The notes below the pieces were generated by a model that saw only the letters and a program-made list of their open reading frames with translations, was not told the origin of the DNA and searched no databases. The position numbers were made by a program, and so were the translations under genes. Of a stretch of DNA of 64,000 bases, positions 21,162-32,262 are shown piece by piece. This DNA is from Warburgia ugandensis. Taxonomy: Eukaryota; Streptophyta; Magnoliopsida; Canellales; Canellaceae. Position 1 is the first letter of the stretch. Each line of letters opens with the position of its first letter. The stretch is taken from contig CP141137.1 of NCBI GenBank assembly GCA_035236585.1, positions 45,220,057 to 45,284,056 on the forward strand, written 5' to 3'.

Positions 21162-22810
21162 CAAGCTATTGGTTGTGTAGGTACATAGACATTTAATGTA
21201 ATAACAAAGAAAACAAAGTCAAATAACAACGCTGATATATGTGTAGGTCAATTATCCATAAAAATATAAGTATCATAAGCAATGCCAATATAGTCTTAAA
21301 ACATCATATGCGATAAAACATGGGCCTCATGGATATAAAACATGATAATCTTGTAGATCTAAAACATGATATGATCCACTATTAATGAGCATACAATAAC
21401 AAATATGGCACCCCAAGGTACGTGGGTCCCATAAGTGTCCCATACACTCGTCTAACAGATCATGAGTACTCATATCAATCCTTTGAGTGCGTTACACCCA
21501 GGCATACAATAACATCTCCATGCTCATCATGCAAGCATACAAAACAAGAGTATGGATCATCATGCCTCAGTGGCAACCTCTTTAGGGTCTCAAGCATTGC
21601 CACTCCCCATCGACCCCATAATGGGAGACTTAACGTCCATCCCCATGGAAAAGCTCGAACCGGTAATGTGGACTGTCCATGTTACCAAATCCCTACTGAA
21701 AGCTATTTGTGTGCATGTGTCTATCATATCACAATCACATCACAATTTCAGAGGATGGGTGGCCTGCCCTACTTCCTCTAAGCATGACATCCACAGAGTG
21801 AGAGCACTCGTCATAAATCACAAAATACAAAAATCACGTATCTCATAAAACTTGGTGCACTCATGACTCACAATCCCCAACGCACACCCCTCATCCCAGG
21901 TTAGCCACCAAGCATCCACCATCAATGTTATAAAAACCAATTAATCTCAGTGATGCAATAAGGAAAGATAATTACTAATCAGTTATAAGATACACAGTAT
22001 CAGTCTCATAAAATAATCGATCATGAAAACCCATTTAATATACTATCAAAATCTAATATTGATCATAGCATAAAATGTTGAATCTCACAAAATCTTAAAA
22101 TAAATAAACAAATGACAATCAATCACAATCAAACATGAATGTTATGATAATGCAAAGTTTTAGAAATCAAAACATAATATTAAATGTTGTTACCTACCTC
22201 AATAAGAGATAACCCAATTCAAGTGTGTAATCCTCTTAGCTCACATGCTCTAATATACATGTTAGTATCACAGTACTATTTTGTGTTATTTATTTCATCT
22301 CAGTAGAATATGTGGCAATCCAACCATTGGATCATTCTCTAAGGTCTCTATTTATGATTAGATCCTTAGTTCCCATATTACTTGTTATTAATCAGTCTTA
22401 CTCATGTTCATCTGCTCATTTTGGTGCACATCTACAGTTTACACCTTGATTTGATGGTCAGATCATCCTTAGATCAATAATTTCCCAAGATCTGGGTTAG
22501 ATCAATGTCTAGATCAATTACTAGAGTAATTACCTCTAATCTGATCCTTAGCACCATAAGTTAGTACTATATATTATCTAGTTGTTCAAGTTTTAGGGCC
22601 TGATCACCCTTTGATCGGCTAGATCTAAATGATTTGGTACTATTTTATTAAATTTACTTGACTAAACGTGATAAATAAAAAATCTTATGTCAAAATCATG
22701 TCTGCATCATTGAGACGGTTCCAACGGATCTTTTGAATCAACGATCGAGCTTTGTAGCCTCCCTAATCTCAGAAAAACCATTCCAAATCAAAATTTAGGT
22801 CAAAACCGAA

Positions 22811-22980
22811 GTTTACAGTGGTTTGCACCGGCGGAAGGTGTTTACACTAGCGAAAAAAGATGTTTTGCACTGGCTTACACTAGCGAAAAGGAGATTACAC
22901 AGGTTTACACTAGCAAACAGGTGTTTGTACCAGTTTACACTGGCAGATGGGTGTTTGTACGAGTTTACACTAATGCAAAC
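22811..22980 (+). repeat. About 30-bp repeats with the GTTTACACT motif inside the solo LTR
   Basis: GTTTACACTAGC, GTTTACACTGGC and GTTTACACTAAT start at 22903, 22933 and 22963, exactly 30 bp apart, alternating with GTTTGTAC. Less regular copies begin at 22811, 22840, 22862 and 22874. A related GTTTACGCTGGCG cluster occurs at about 60168-60200 in the other solo LTR of the family. Confidence 0.75.
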
Positions 22981-23887
22981 GAACATCCTATCCGCGCATG
23001 TACTCCAGGATGCACGGCGCATTCCAGTCATCCAGGACAGTGCACGTGAGCATCTCATGTGCACGTGCACTGCACGTGCGTGTGACGGAGCACCCACGTG
23101 CATGCTTCCGCTCTTGTGCGTCTTGGTGGGCGTCTTTGGCACACCATCCATCAAGGACGATGAACCTGAGTCGTCTGCCTTATTTGGCTTGATTTGGGCC
23201 CCATAAGCTCTAGTTTTTTATTCGTTTTCGCCGTTCCTAAGGTTTTTGAGTCCAAAGATCACAATGAATGGCTTAGATTTCTCATTTGAGGTGTCCTTAA
23301 CATGGATCTAACCATGCCCCATGGTTTTGAATCCCTAGGCCATCTAATGGTCATTCAAATTAGATCTAGGCCGGATCTGTGAGGGAAAAGTTGGAAAACA
23401 AGGTAAATAATATGTTAGAATGTGTAGCTTACCTTATAGAGCCGGAGATGGGAGATCGGAGCCCTATGAAGAGTGCAAATTTCAATTCATTTCTGTGGCA
23501 TGCACATGGGAAATCTAGAGTTTTTCTTTAATTATTTAGCGTGGGAATGGAAGGGAAAACTAATTTTTATAGGTTGAGATCCGATCTTCTCAAATGGGAA
23601 GGTAGATCACCACCTTCCTCTTAGAGCTGGATGGGAATGGAAAGGGGCGTCGTTATCAAAATGACCCCCTCTCATTCGCTTCCCTTGCTAATTACCAATT
23701 TACCTTTACTAAAATGGTCATATCTCACTCATTCGAACTTTGTTTTTGATGTTCTTTATACCGTTCAATTCCTATTGGTGTGTAATTTCTAGTTTTAGTT
23801 ATTTCAAATCAAATTCCATATATAAAATTTTTAATCTAATTAATTTATCTTATTACTAATTTAGGGTTAAAAATTAAGGATATTACA

Positions 23888-23892
23888 TCTAC
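23888..23892 (+). repeat. Target site duplication, right (TCTAC)
   Basis: It repeats 20634-20638 and defines the solo LTR end. Confidence 0.85.
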
Positions 23893-25257
23893 ACTCTCTA
23901 GCTCACCACAAACCCACAAACACTACTTCATCTTATCTTTGTAACTCTCTGTCTCATCCATCCAACAGAAGCACTTCCAATGAAGAAGTAAATTTCCAAC
24001 AGAAGATTAGAACTATAAGGAAAATGAAATACCAAAATCTTTTTTTTTTCTTTGTATGTAATTATTTTTTAGATTCTATTATCAATTTCATGGAAATGAG
24101 TTTTTTACTTGTTTACTGTGATTCAAAGGCCTTGTATATGAAATTGTATACATCGTTTGTTTTGGGCCGTTGGAGTTTCCTAATCTTTGATGTCCAAAAG
24201 TCTCAACCTAGTTTTCTAGTGACATGTTTGAGAAATTTCCCTAACCAATTACCTGTGACTTATTCCAAACCAGTTTGCTAATCAGTCTGAAGCAGTGATC
24301 CAAATCTTCCAAAGCTCTCTCCAAATCACTTGAGATTGACAGTAGTAAAAGTTGTTTTCCATCTTCCCTGAGATAAATTAAAATTAGCACCAATAATAGT
24401 ATCGATTCTTTTACTTTAGTTAGAGTATTTAGTATGCTTTTGATGAGATGCATGTTTTGCTTTCTTTCTTCTGTTTGCATCCTCCCTACTTGTTATAAGG
24501 TTTGCTGGACTTCCCTTTTGAATCACTGGTGGGCAACTATGTCCTTGGACCTCTAATTGGTTCTATGTTTTTTTAGTGGAAATTTGTAGTACCTATAAAA
24601 AGCTATGGTATTTTGCAATTAGCTTGATCAAAGATTAATAAAACTTTGTTTCTAAAAAAAAAAATAGTCTAACTTACTAAATATTATTCCTAATCACTTC
24701 TTTTAAGTGATCCATAGTGATTGCTACTTTAATTACAGTGACTTTACAAGGTAAATACCTGAAAAGTAGGTCAAATTCATCCATGGATGAAATGCAAAGA
24801 GGTTCTATTCTCACTTGTTAAACATTCAACAAACTTTGGTGCTAATTACCATGCAAATAAGGTTTTTTCGGAATGCTCTTATCATTGTGGGAAGATGTTT
24901 CTAGAAATGCTCTTGTCATCTAATCAATTTTTTTCGAGTATTGACTTGGACCCTTTTTCTTTGCTATATGATTTATCCCTACTTTCATTCACCCTCTCTT
25001 GTTAAACATTTGTGGTCGTTGGGTAAGTTATTCCTTTATTTTCCTTCAACATATTGATGATACTGCTTCAAACACCCTATATTTAATTGATTGAGTTCGA
25101 TAATAGAAAAGGTTCATTATTTTATTAATTTGGTATCTTATTGATCAAATTTGCATTTTCTTAGACTAATGCTTTTAGAAGAGCAAGTAAAAGTCCTCCG
25201 TGAATTATTCCATGTGCTGTAGTAGTGTTGTAAGTGATTTTTTTCTTAGAAGGGTTA
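23893..25257. repeat. Duplicated unit, copy A, part 2
   Basis: It continues the unit after the solo LTR and aligns with copy B at about 38255-39612; for example CTTTGATGAGATGCATGTTT near 24440 and GTTTGCTGGACTTCCC have close partners there. A minus-strand frame of 79 codons (24241-24480) has a counterpart in copy B, but neither resembles a known protein. At 24636-24664, AATAAAACTTTG followed by an A-run looks like a transcript 3' end; it is kept in copy B. Confidence 0.85.
25253..25257 (+). repeat. Target site duplication, left (GGTTA)
   Basis: GGTTA precedes the Athila 5' LTR and recurs at 36176-36180. Copy B has a single GGTTA-like site near 39603, the empty site. Confidence 0.85.
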
Positions 25258-27349
25258 TGTTAATGTTCAATTTTGGTCAAAATATCCCTAATTTAGCATT
25301 CAATTAGATCATCTACCTAATCAAATTTACTATTTTTACCTTAATTTTGATTCTAGCCCCAATTGATCACCCAACCATTAATTTATCAAAATTAACAATC
25401 AAATGATCATCAAAGCTTATCAAATGCTTAATGTAGAGTTTAGATGACTCTAATTTGGTCTTTTCTTTTGTGGATCAACCAAAAGAGGCATGGATGGCTT
25501 AGATCAAATTTCAATGATGCAAATTATCCTAAAAGGCATTGAATGGACTAGATCACTCCTAAAGGAAGATAGGATAGTTCCCTAAAAGAGAATTGATCTT
25601 AATTGGAAGTCATGGAGAAGATTTTATAACTAGAAAAATAACATAAGAATGGAAAGATGTAAAATAGGAGTTGGTGAAGAAGTTTCCAAGTGAATAACAG
25701 TAGAAGTTTGAAGGAACCCAAAGAAGAAACCCAAGCACTGCTATGAAGGGATAGCTCCCATCTCACGTTCCTCTCTTATCTTCTATCTTCAAACTCCCCC
25801 CCTTTGGGCTGGATCATAGGAGGCAAGACCACCCCCCTCTCTCCTATTTTGTTTTCTATTTTCCTTCATTAGATTACTGCTTTCTTTTTTTTTGTTTACT
25901 TTGCTTCCATCACTTTTTTTCTTTTTTCTCTATTCTCTCATGCATAGCTCAGACCCCTCTCTCATACTCTCATCTACTATCTCCATTTCCCAATCTCTCT
26001 TTTTCTTCCTTATGGCACCCAACTCTAGGTTGCGCCTACACTCCACCCCAAACCAGTATCGACCTCTGAACCAGCATAGCTCTTTGTATTCCCTAGTCAC
26101 TGGCACTACATCTCCCTCCTCTGTTATGTCTACTCCTCTATTTCATTGCACCGAATGGCGCTCAGGGTCATCATCTACTTGAACCAAATCGGTTAACCCC
26201 TCCTCTGTTTCCCACTTCTATAGACTATCTCCGCTCCATCAACCTTGCTCTCCTTTATCTATATCAACTCGACACAAGCACTGATGTCTGCCCCTATTTT
26301 CCAGCGACACGGCCCTAACCCCTGCCTCTTCACCTCATCAGTGGACGCTTCCACTAGTCATTTGCCAATTGTCTCCACCTGTTCTCCATCACTGACTGCC
26401 CTTCATCTCTGATTTTCCTCTCTTCTAGCGGCATCTCCTCTTCCATCACGTAGGGCCCAAAGCCACCGCATTGCACCATCCCTTTGCTTCATCTGATCAC
26501 TAGCCTAGCATGGCATTGTCTCCATCACACCTGAGTTCTCTTCAGTACAACACTATGCACCAAAAAATCTCTGATGTTCATCTCCATCTTCTCTAGGAAA
26601 GTCAGAGTTTTGTTTTAGGAAAAATTTAAGGAACTTTCAGAAAAATTCAAATTTTGCCCTTAGTATAAAATTTTTAATTACATTTTTGTCTTGTTATTGT
26701 ACTTATCTACATTTTGTTCTATTCATGTTCTGTTATTTGCATTCTATGTTCTCACTTAATTCAAGAACTATTTAATCTAAATATGCCTTATTCAAGCTTA
26801 ATCATATCAACAAATCTACTTTGACAAACAAGATCTCTTTATTTCTTCTATGTTTCACATTAGATCTTTAATTAATTTTCACATTACCTTCTTAGGACAT
26901 CCCTTCGCTTGATTAACATCTTTGATGTTTAATCTAAACCTAGAAAGCAATCTAAACTGTCCAAATCTCAAAATTCTCATCTAGCCAAGATCTCCCAGAG
27001 TTTTTTGGAATATGCTTAATCCATCCAATGGATCATTAGTCAGAAGCACTACAAAGAGACTGATAAAGGCTGATTGAAGTTTAAGGGACTAGATTTGAAG
27101 AATTAGATGATAATTAGTCTAGGGAAGTGCATTTTTCATGTTTCTTTGGTTAAATTGTTGTCTTTTTGAATTGGATTTTTGTAATTTTCATTGATTAAAT
27201 ACATCTGAAATCTAATTGTACTTTTTATTAATTTTTCTTATTTAATTTTAATTTTTGAATGATTAAATTTTATTAAAACTTAAAATTCTTAAAGTGAGTC
27301 GCTGTGGGATCAACCCATACTTGCACACACTACACCAAAAAACTCAACA
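25258..27349 (+). repeat. 5' LTR of the Athila-type element
   Basis: It starts TGTTAATGTTCAATTTTGG and ends AACTCAACA, and aligns end to end with 34084-36175. The middle carries a C/T-rich stretch with short open frames (25890-26180) that are not genes. Confidence 0.88.
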
Positions 27350-27355
27350 AGTTGT

Positions 27356-27373
27356 TGGTGCCATTGTTGGGGA
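27356..27373 (+). other. Primer binding site (tRNA-Asp type), four transitions
   Basis: TGGTGCCATTGTTGGGGA differs from the tRNA-Asp complement TGGCGCCGTTGCCGGGGA at four positions. All four are C-to-T or G-to-A, three at CpG sites and one in a CCG context. It lies six bases after the LTR. Confidence 0.8.
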
Positions 27374-28526
27374 CCTACAACGAAGTTTTTATAAAATTTA
27401 ATTAAAATATCCAAAAAATTACAAATAAATAAATATTTTATGAATTGCTTACTTTTAGCATTATAGTCATTTTTAGGAGCCTTTTCTAAATTTTTTTAGT
27501 GCATAATCACCTTGTTTCCTAAATTTAGTATTTATTTCTATCTTTCTTTTTCAAAAAATTAGAAAGTGGAGGAAATTGGCAAGTTAATCTTCATCAAAAT
27601 AGAAAATTTCCTATTTTCTTATATTAGGATTTTCCTTTTATTTTGACTGAATCTTATAGCGAGGATCTTTGTAATTTGCAATTTCCATTTCAAGTGTGGG
27701 ATAAGGTGGCCCACACTTGATCTTCATCAGAAACCACACTGTAAGTATCCCTCACTCCTTTTATTTCTTAGATTAGGGTCTACATTTTGGATAAACTTAC
27801 ATTACTTGGTAGAATAATTGCTATAGAAAGCATATTTGACAATTGTTGCATTTTTAGGGTTTTGCATTAGTTTACTATTTAAATTCCATCTTAGGGCATG
27901 TTTAATGCTTTAAGGTGATATATATATATATATATATGTTGATCGAATTTCCATGGGGAGTAAAAATTAATTAGTAATGGCACTTGACCCCACAAGATCA
28001 AGTGTAAATTTCATCACGAATCATTGGCCCACCTAGGATAATTACCTCAAGTACGCAACCCTACCTTTCAAGTTAATTTAAAATCAATTAGAAGAGAACT
28101 ATAAGGCCATCACATGCTCATAGGACCCTCTTATTAAGATGCGATTATTATAACTTTAGTGGTTATGCTCACTTTAGTGGCCATGCCTTCTATTGACATT
28201 TGTTGAGGTCTAAATGCCTACTTACATGAGGATTGTATTAACCATCTTGGACAGAACCTAACTGGTAAGCAATAATCAAATATGAAAGAAGAGGAGTGTT
28301 AGATTAAGCTAATTTAAAAGCATTGTCCCCACACAAATTCAAGAAAGTCAAAATATTGTTGCTTATTAGCCTATGGATTATTTGATTGTGCTTGTTTGTT
28401 TGTCCATCACGTAGAGTTAGAGTAAGCATTTAGGCTAGGACATTTTAGATTAGGCTAGTTTATATAAGGGCATCAATCTCAGCACCCAGAGTTAGTACCT
28501 TTAGACCCAGAGATTCAACGCATCCA
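27374..28526 (+). other. Untranslated leader of the Athila-type element
   Basis: No long open frame. It shares blocks with the inverted leader at 563-1660. It contains a short (TA)n tract near 27919-27937. Confidence 0.6.
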
Positions 28527-29440
28527 ATGACAAGGGGAAAGAAACTTAGTTCCTATCCTCATGGCTAAATCACTAGTAGAGATTGATCGCAAAACAATTA
28601 GAGATTTCTATGTTCCTCTACAACTTAATACCCCATCCTGCATAGCTTTACTTCCCACAAATGCATACCACTTTGAGTTAAAGCCAAAAGTGATTTAATT
28701 ACTCCCTTCTTTTTATGGTCAAGACTACAAAGACCCCTACCTACATATCAAGGAGTTCCTTGATATTTGTGCCACATTTAAGTTTTGAAACTTTTCGGAT
28801 GACTCTATTAGGCTTAGGTTCCATTCATTGAAGGTAGGTTCCACTCATACATGGGACCCATTGTCTAAGAAGTTTTTGAACAGGTTCTTCCCTATTCACA
28901 AAACAAATGCCCTTCTTCATGAAATTATCAATTTCCAACAAAGGGATGATGAACAATATTACAGATGTTGGGAATGGTGGAATGAACTGTTACAGAAATG
29001 CCCTCATCATGGATTTGAGAAATGGCAGCAGGTTCAATACTTCTATGAGGCATTGATACCTCAAAATAGACAAATGATAGATTCAGTGAGTGGAGGGACC
29101 CTCATGTTAAAGGATGAAAGTGAGGCATGGGAATTCTTTCAAACAGTTGCAAATAATTGTCAGCAATGGGATTATTCAAATAGGAGAGAATGAATTAACC
29201 AGCCCACTAAGAAAGGAGGTCTTTATAAAATATGAGTGCATACTGATTTATCCCACAAGCTTGACTTTGTAGGTGGAAGAATGGACAAGCTTGAAACTAT
29301 GTTTCAATCTTTCATGGCTGCTACATTATTCCATAAACCTCCATAAGAGGTATGCGCTACTTGTTCTAGTCTAGCTCATTTAACCTCAGTTTGTCCATTC
29401 AATAAAGTATTCCCTGACTATCTTGTAGACCAAGCAAATG
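28527..29440 (+). pseudogene. gag of the Athila-type element
   Basis: It starts at an ATG reading MTRGKK and continues through several stops to an open stretch (28828-29193) with the Retrotrans_gag features FLNRFFPIHKTNALLHEI, CWEWWNELLQKCPHHGFEKW and GGTLMLKDESEAWEFF. Near 29350-29400 a zinc-knuckle-like CATCSSLAHLTSVCP follows. Gag forms the particle that encloses the RNA. Stops before and after the open stretch inactivate it. Confidence 0.85.
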
Positions 29441-29442
29441 CA

Positions 29443-30108
29443 TTGAATGCATATCACCACCCATTGCTCAATGCAATTAAAGACATCCCTGCCAATGCCA
29501 AGTTCTTAAAAGAGCTCTGCACAAGAAAAAGAAAGCTGAATGTACAAAAGAAAGCTTTCCTCCCCAAGCAGGTAAGCTCTTTAATTCAACATAAAACCCC
29601 ACCAAACTTTACAGGACCAGGATGTCCTACAATTGCTTGTATCATTGGAGATCATGTCATGGATAAGGCACTTCTTGACTTAGGGGCTAGTGTTAGCTTG
29701 TTGTCATACTCTGTCTATGAGTTAAAACCAACCACTACCACGCTGCAATTATCTAATAGATCAGTCAAAATACCACGTGGTCTAGTTGAAGATGTGTTAA
29801 TACAGGTGGATAGGTTTTATTATCCTGTTGATTTCATTGTACTAAACACCCAACTTGTATCTGATCCCGGTAGTCAGGTCCCAGTCATCCTTAGGCGTCC
29901 ATTCTTGGCAATGTCCAACACCATTATTAACTGTAGGAACGGTATAATAAAACTATTATTTGGCAACATGAAGGTGAAGCTTAATGTCTTTAATGTAGAT
30001 CAACAACATTTAGACCTCGATGATTCATGTGATGTCAATTTGATCGAGAGTCTAATTAATGAGATTCATCCACCATTATCTATCTCTAACCCACTCTAGG
30101 CTTGTCTC
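29443..30108 (+). pseudogene. Protease domain of the Athila-type element
   Basis: A 218-codon open stretch contains the retropepsin-like active site in the plant Athila form, ALLDLGASVSLLSYSVYEL, then VKIPRGLVEDVLIQVDRFYY and the second conserved block VPVILRRPFLAMSNTIINC. The stretch before it (KFLKELCTRKRKL) is the usual linker from gag. It is open throughout, the best-preserved piece of this element. It ends at a TAG before the RT linker. Confidence 0.88.
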
Positions 30109-31330
30109 ATGCACTTTAATGGAGAATTTGATATAAACAAGTCTGTTGAGGAGGTAAACAATCTTTTAGATGTTGCACCAATCATGGATACCTCCAAGAG
30201 GGGTCCTTATGTGGAACCACTCCCACCTTCTAAATCTATCCACACACCCTCAATAGAGCAACCACCATCTTTGGCCTTAAAACCCTTACCTGATACCTTC
30301 AAATATTCATACTTAGGCCCAGATGAAGCCTTGCCTGTAATAATAGCATTAGACTTAGATAAAGAACAGGATAGTAAGCTTTTAGATATTCTTAAGGAAC
30401 ATAAAACTACTATAGGGTCAACGATAGCAGACATAAAAGGGAATAGTCCAGTCATATGCATGCATAGAATACATCTAGAAGAAAATACAAAACCTTATAG
30501 GGAAACTTAAAGACGACTGAACCCCCACATGAAGGACGTGGTTAAAGATGAAGTCCTAAAGCTCTTAGATGTTGGCATCATATACCATATTTGTGATAGT
30601 ACTTGGGTCAACCCCACTTAGGTTGTACCTAAGAAATCCAGGGTCACAGTAATACAAAATGAGGATAATGAGTTAGTACCCACTCGCATGATTACTGGGT
30701 GGAAAGTTTGTATTGACTATCGAAAGTTGAACGCAATGACGAGGAAAGATCATTTTCCTCCAAATGCTAGATAAGTGGGCCAGACATAGCTATTACTATT
30801 TTTTGAATGAATATTCTGGTTACAACCACCATAGCACTAGAGGATCAGGAGAAGACCACCTTCACTTGCCTTTTTCAAACCTTCGTCTATAGACGTATGC
30901 CAAAGGCTTTTATAACACTCCAACTACATTTCAAAGGTGTATGTTGAGAATTTTCTCTGACATGGTAAAAGGATTCCTTGAGGTATTTATGGATGATTTC
31001 TTAGTATTTGGGTCATCATTTGATGAGTGCCTGCACCACTTAAAGTTAGTTGTTGCAAGGTGTCAGGAAAACAATCTTGTCTTAAACTAGGAAAAGTGTA
31101 ATTTTATGGTACGGAGTGGGATAGTATTAGGCCATATAATATCACTCAATGGAATATAAGTTGACAAAGAAAAAGTGGATTTAATAGTCAACCTTCCTCC
31201 ACTAAGGACGATTGAAGATATCTTCCCCCTTTTAGGGCATGTTGGCTTTTACGGACAATTCATCAAGGATTTTAGCAAAATTGCCAAGCCATTGTGTAAT
31301 TTACTTAAAAAGAAGGCCATTTTTTACTTT
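30109..31330 (+). pseudogene. Reverse transcriptase of the Athila-type element
   Basis: After the linker (LPDTFKYSYLGPDEALPVII) come the RT entry block EDNELVPTRMITGWKVCIDY and KLNAMTRKDHFPP. The next 250 bp contain several frameshifts. The palm motif is preserved as FMDDFLVFGSSFDECL near 30980, then CNFMVRSGIVLGHIISLNGI. Stops include TAG in place of the usual TGG before EKCNF (about 31090). It would copy the RNA genome into DNA, but cannot be made. Confidence 0.88.
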
Positions 31331-31810
31331 GATGAAGACTGTAAGAAAACATTTGAGGGACTCAAGGCCGAGTTGACTTTTTCACCTATTATCCAACCAC
31401 CAGATTGGAACGCACCATTTGAGATAATGTGTGACACATTAGATTATGCCATTGGAGTTATTTTGTAGTGGCATATTAATAAACTTTCCCATGTGATACG
31501 TTACTCTAGTAAAACATTAACTGACGAGCAACTCGATTATTCAACTATCGAGAAAGAGTTGTTAGCTGTAGTGTTTGCTTTTGATAAGCTTAGATCTTAT
31601 TTGTCAGGGGCTAAAGTTATAGTATAATCAGATCATGTAGCGTGAAGGTACCTCCTTTCTAAAAAGGATGCAAAACCTAGGTTGATCCATTGAATACTAC
31701 TGCTACAAGAGTTTGACTTAGAAATTAGGGACAAGAAAGGTTTAGAAAATGTAGTAACAGATCACTTATCCAGATTATTGGTGGAGCACACTAGCGATCA
31801 AGGGCCTATA
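31331..31810 (+). pseudogene. RNase H domain of the Athila-type element
   Basis: It reads FEIMCDTLDYAIGVIL (first acidic residue in the CDTLD block), a stop, then YSSKTLTDEQLDYSTIEKEL and LLAVVFAFDKLRSYLSGAKV, followed by SDHVA and a stop, then LLLQEFDLEIRDKKGLENVV and DHLSRL. The order is standard for Ty3/gypsy RNase H. At least three stops are present. Confidence 0.85.
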
Positions 31811-32262
31811 ACTGAGTCTTTCTTAGATGAATAGTTGTTGCATATTTCCCAGTTACCTTGGTATGGAGATATTATTCATTATCTTGCTATAGGACAAATG
31901 CCTAATCACTAGACTAAACAAGATAAAAAGAGATTTTTAATTAAGGTTAGATATTTTACTTGGAATGATCTGTACTTATTCAAGTACTGTCCTGACCAAG
32001 TAATTAGGAGATGTGTACCAGATAGTGAACATAATCAAATCATCTCCTTTTGTCATGATCATGTATGTGGGGGCCATTTCAGCTCTAGAAAGACCACTGC
32101 AAAAATTTTGCAGTGTGGATTTTATTGGCCTACCATATTGGACTGGACCTTATATAGTACGCACAATCTATCCTTGTGGGGCCATCGAGATTGAGAAGGA
32201 TGAAGATATTTAAAAAGTCAATGGTTAAAGGTTTTAACCTTTCCTAGAAATGCCTGACCTTG
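31811..32262 (+). pseudogene. Integrase of the Athila-type element, core deleted
   Basis: The zinc-binding HHCC region is present in part (LPWYGDIIHYLAIGQMPNH, then HDHVCGGHFSSRKTTAKILQ and CGFYWPT). The sequence then jumps within a few bases, near 32137, to WTGPYIVRTIYPCGAIEIE, which belongs to the far C-terminus. The whole DDE catalytic core, usually a few hundred residues, is missing. This deletion alone would make the element dependent on integrase from another copy. Confidence 0.85.

Larger units (their letters stand above)
20639..23887 (-). mobile_element. Solo LTR, Tekay-type, minus orientation
   Basis: A 3249-bp block that begins TGTAACACCCC and ends ATATTACA, flanked by TCTAC on both sides, with no gag-pol inside. 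Its left end (TTTTTATAAT after a C-run) is the reverse complement of the 3' end of the Tekay LTR at 15301, so the solo LTR points to the minus strand. Solo LTRs form by recombination between the two LTRs of one element, deleting the interior. Copy B has an uninterrupted site near 38250. The same family recurs at 58364-61319. Small open frames inside are not genes. Confidence 0.9.

Noticed and set aside
22813..23206. Overlapping open frames of 113-127 codons on both strands in a GC-rich block
   Set aside because: They lie inside a solo LTR, follow the 30-bp repeat array (giving a periodic peptide) and overlap on opposite strands. Base composition explains them.
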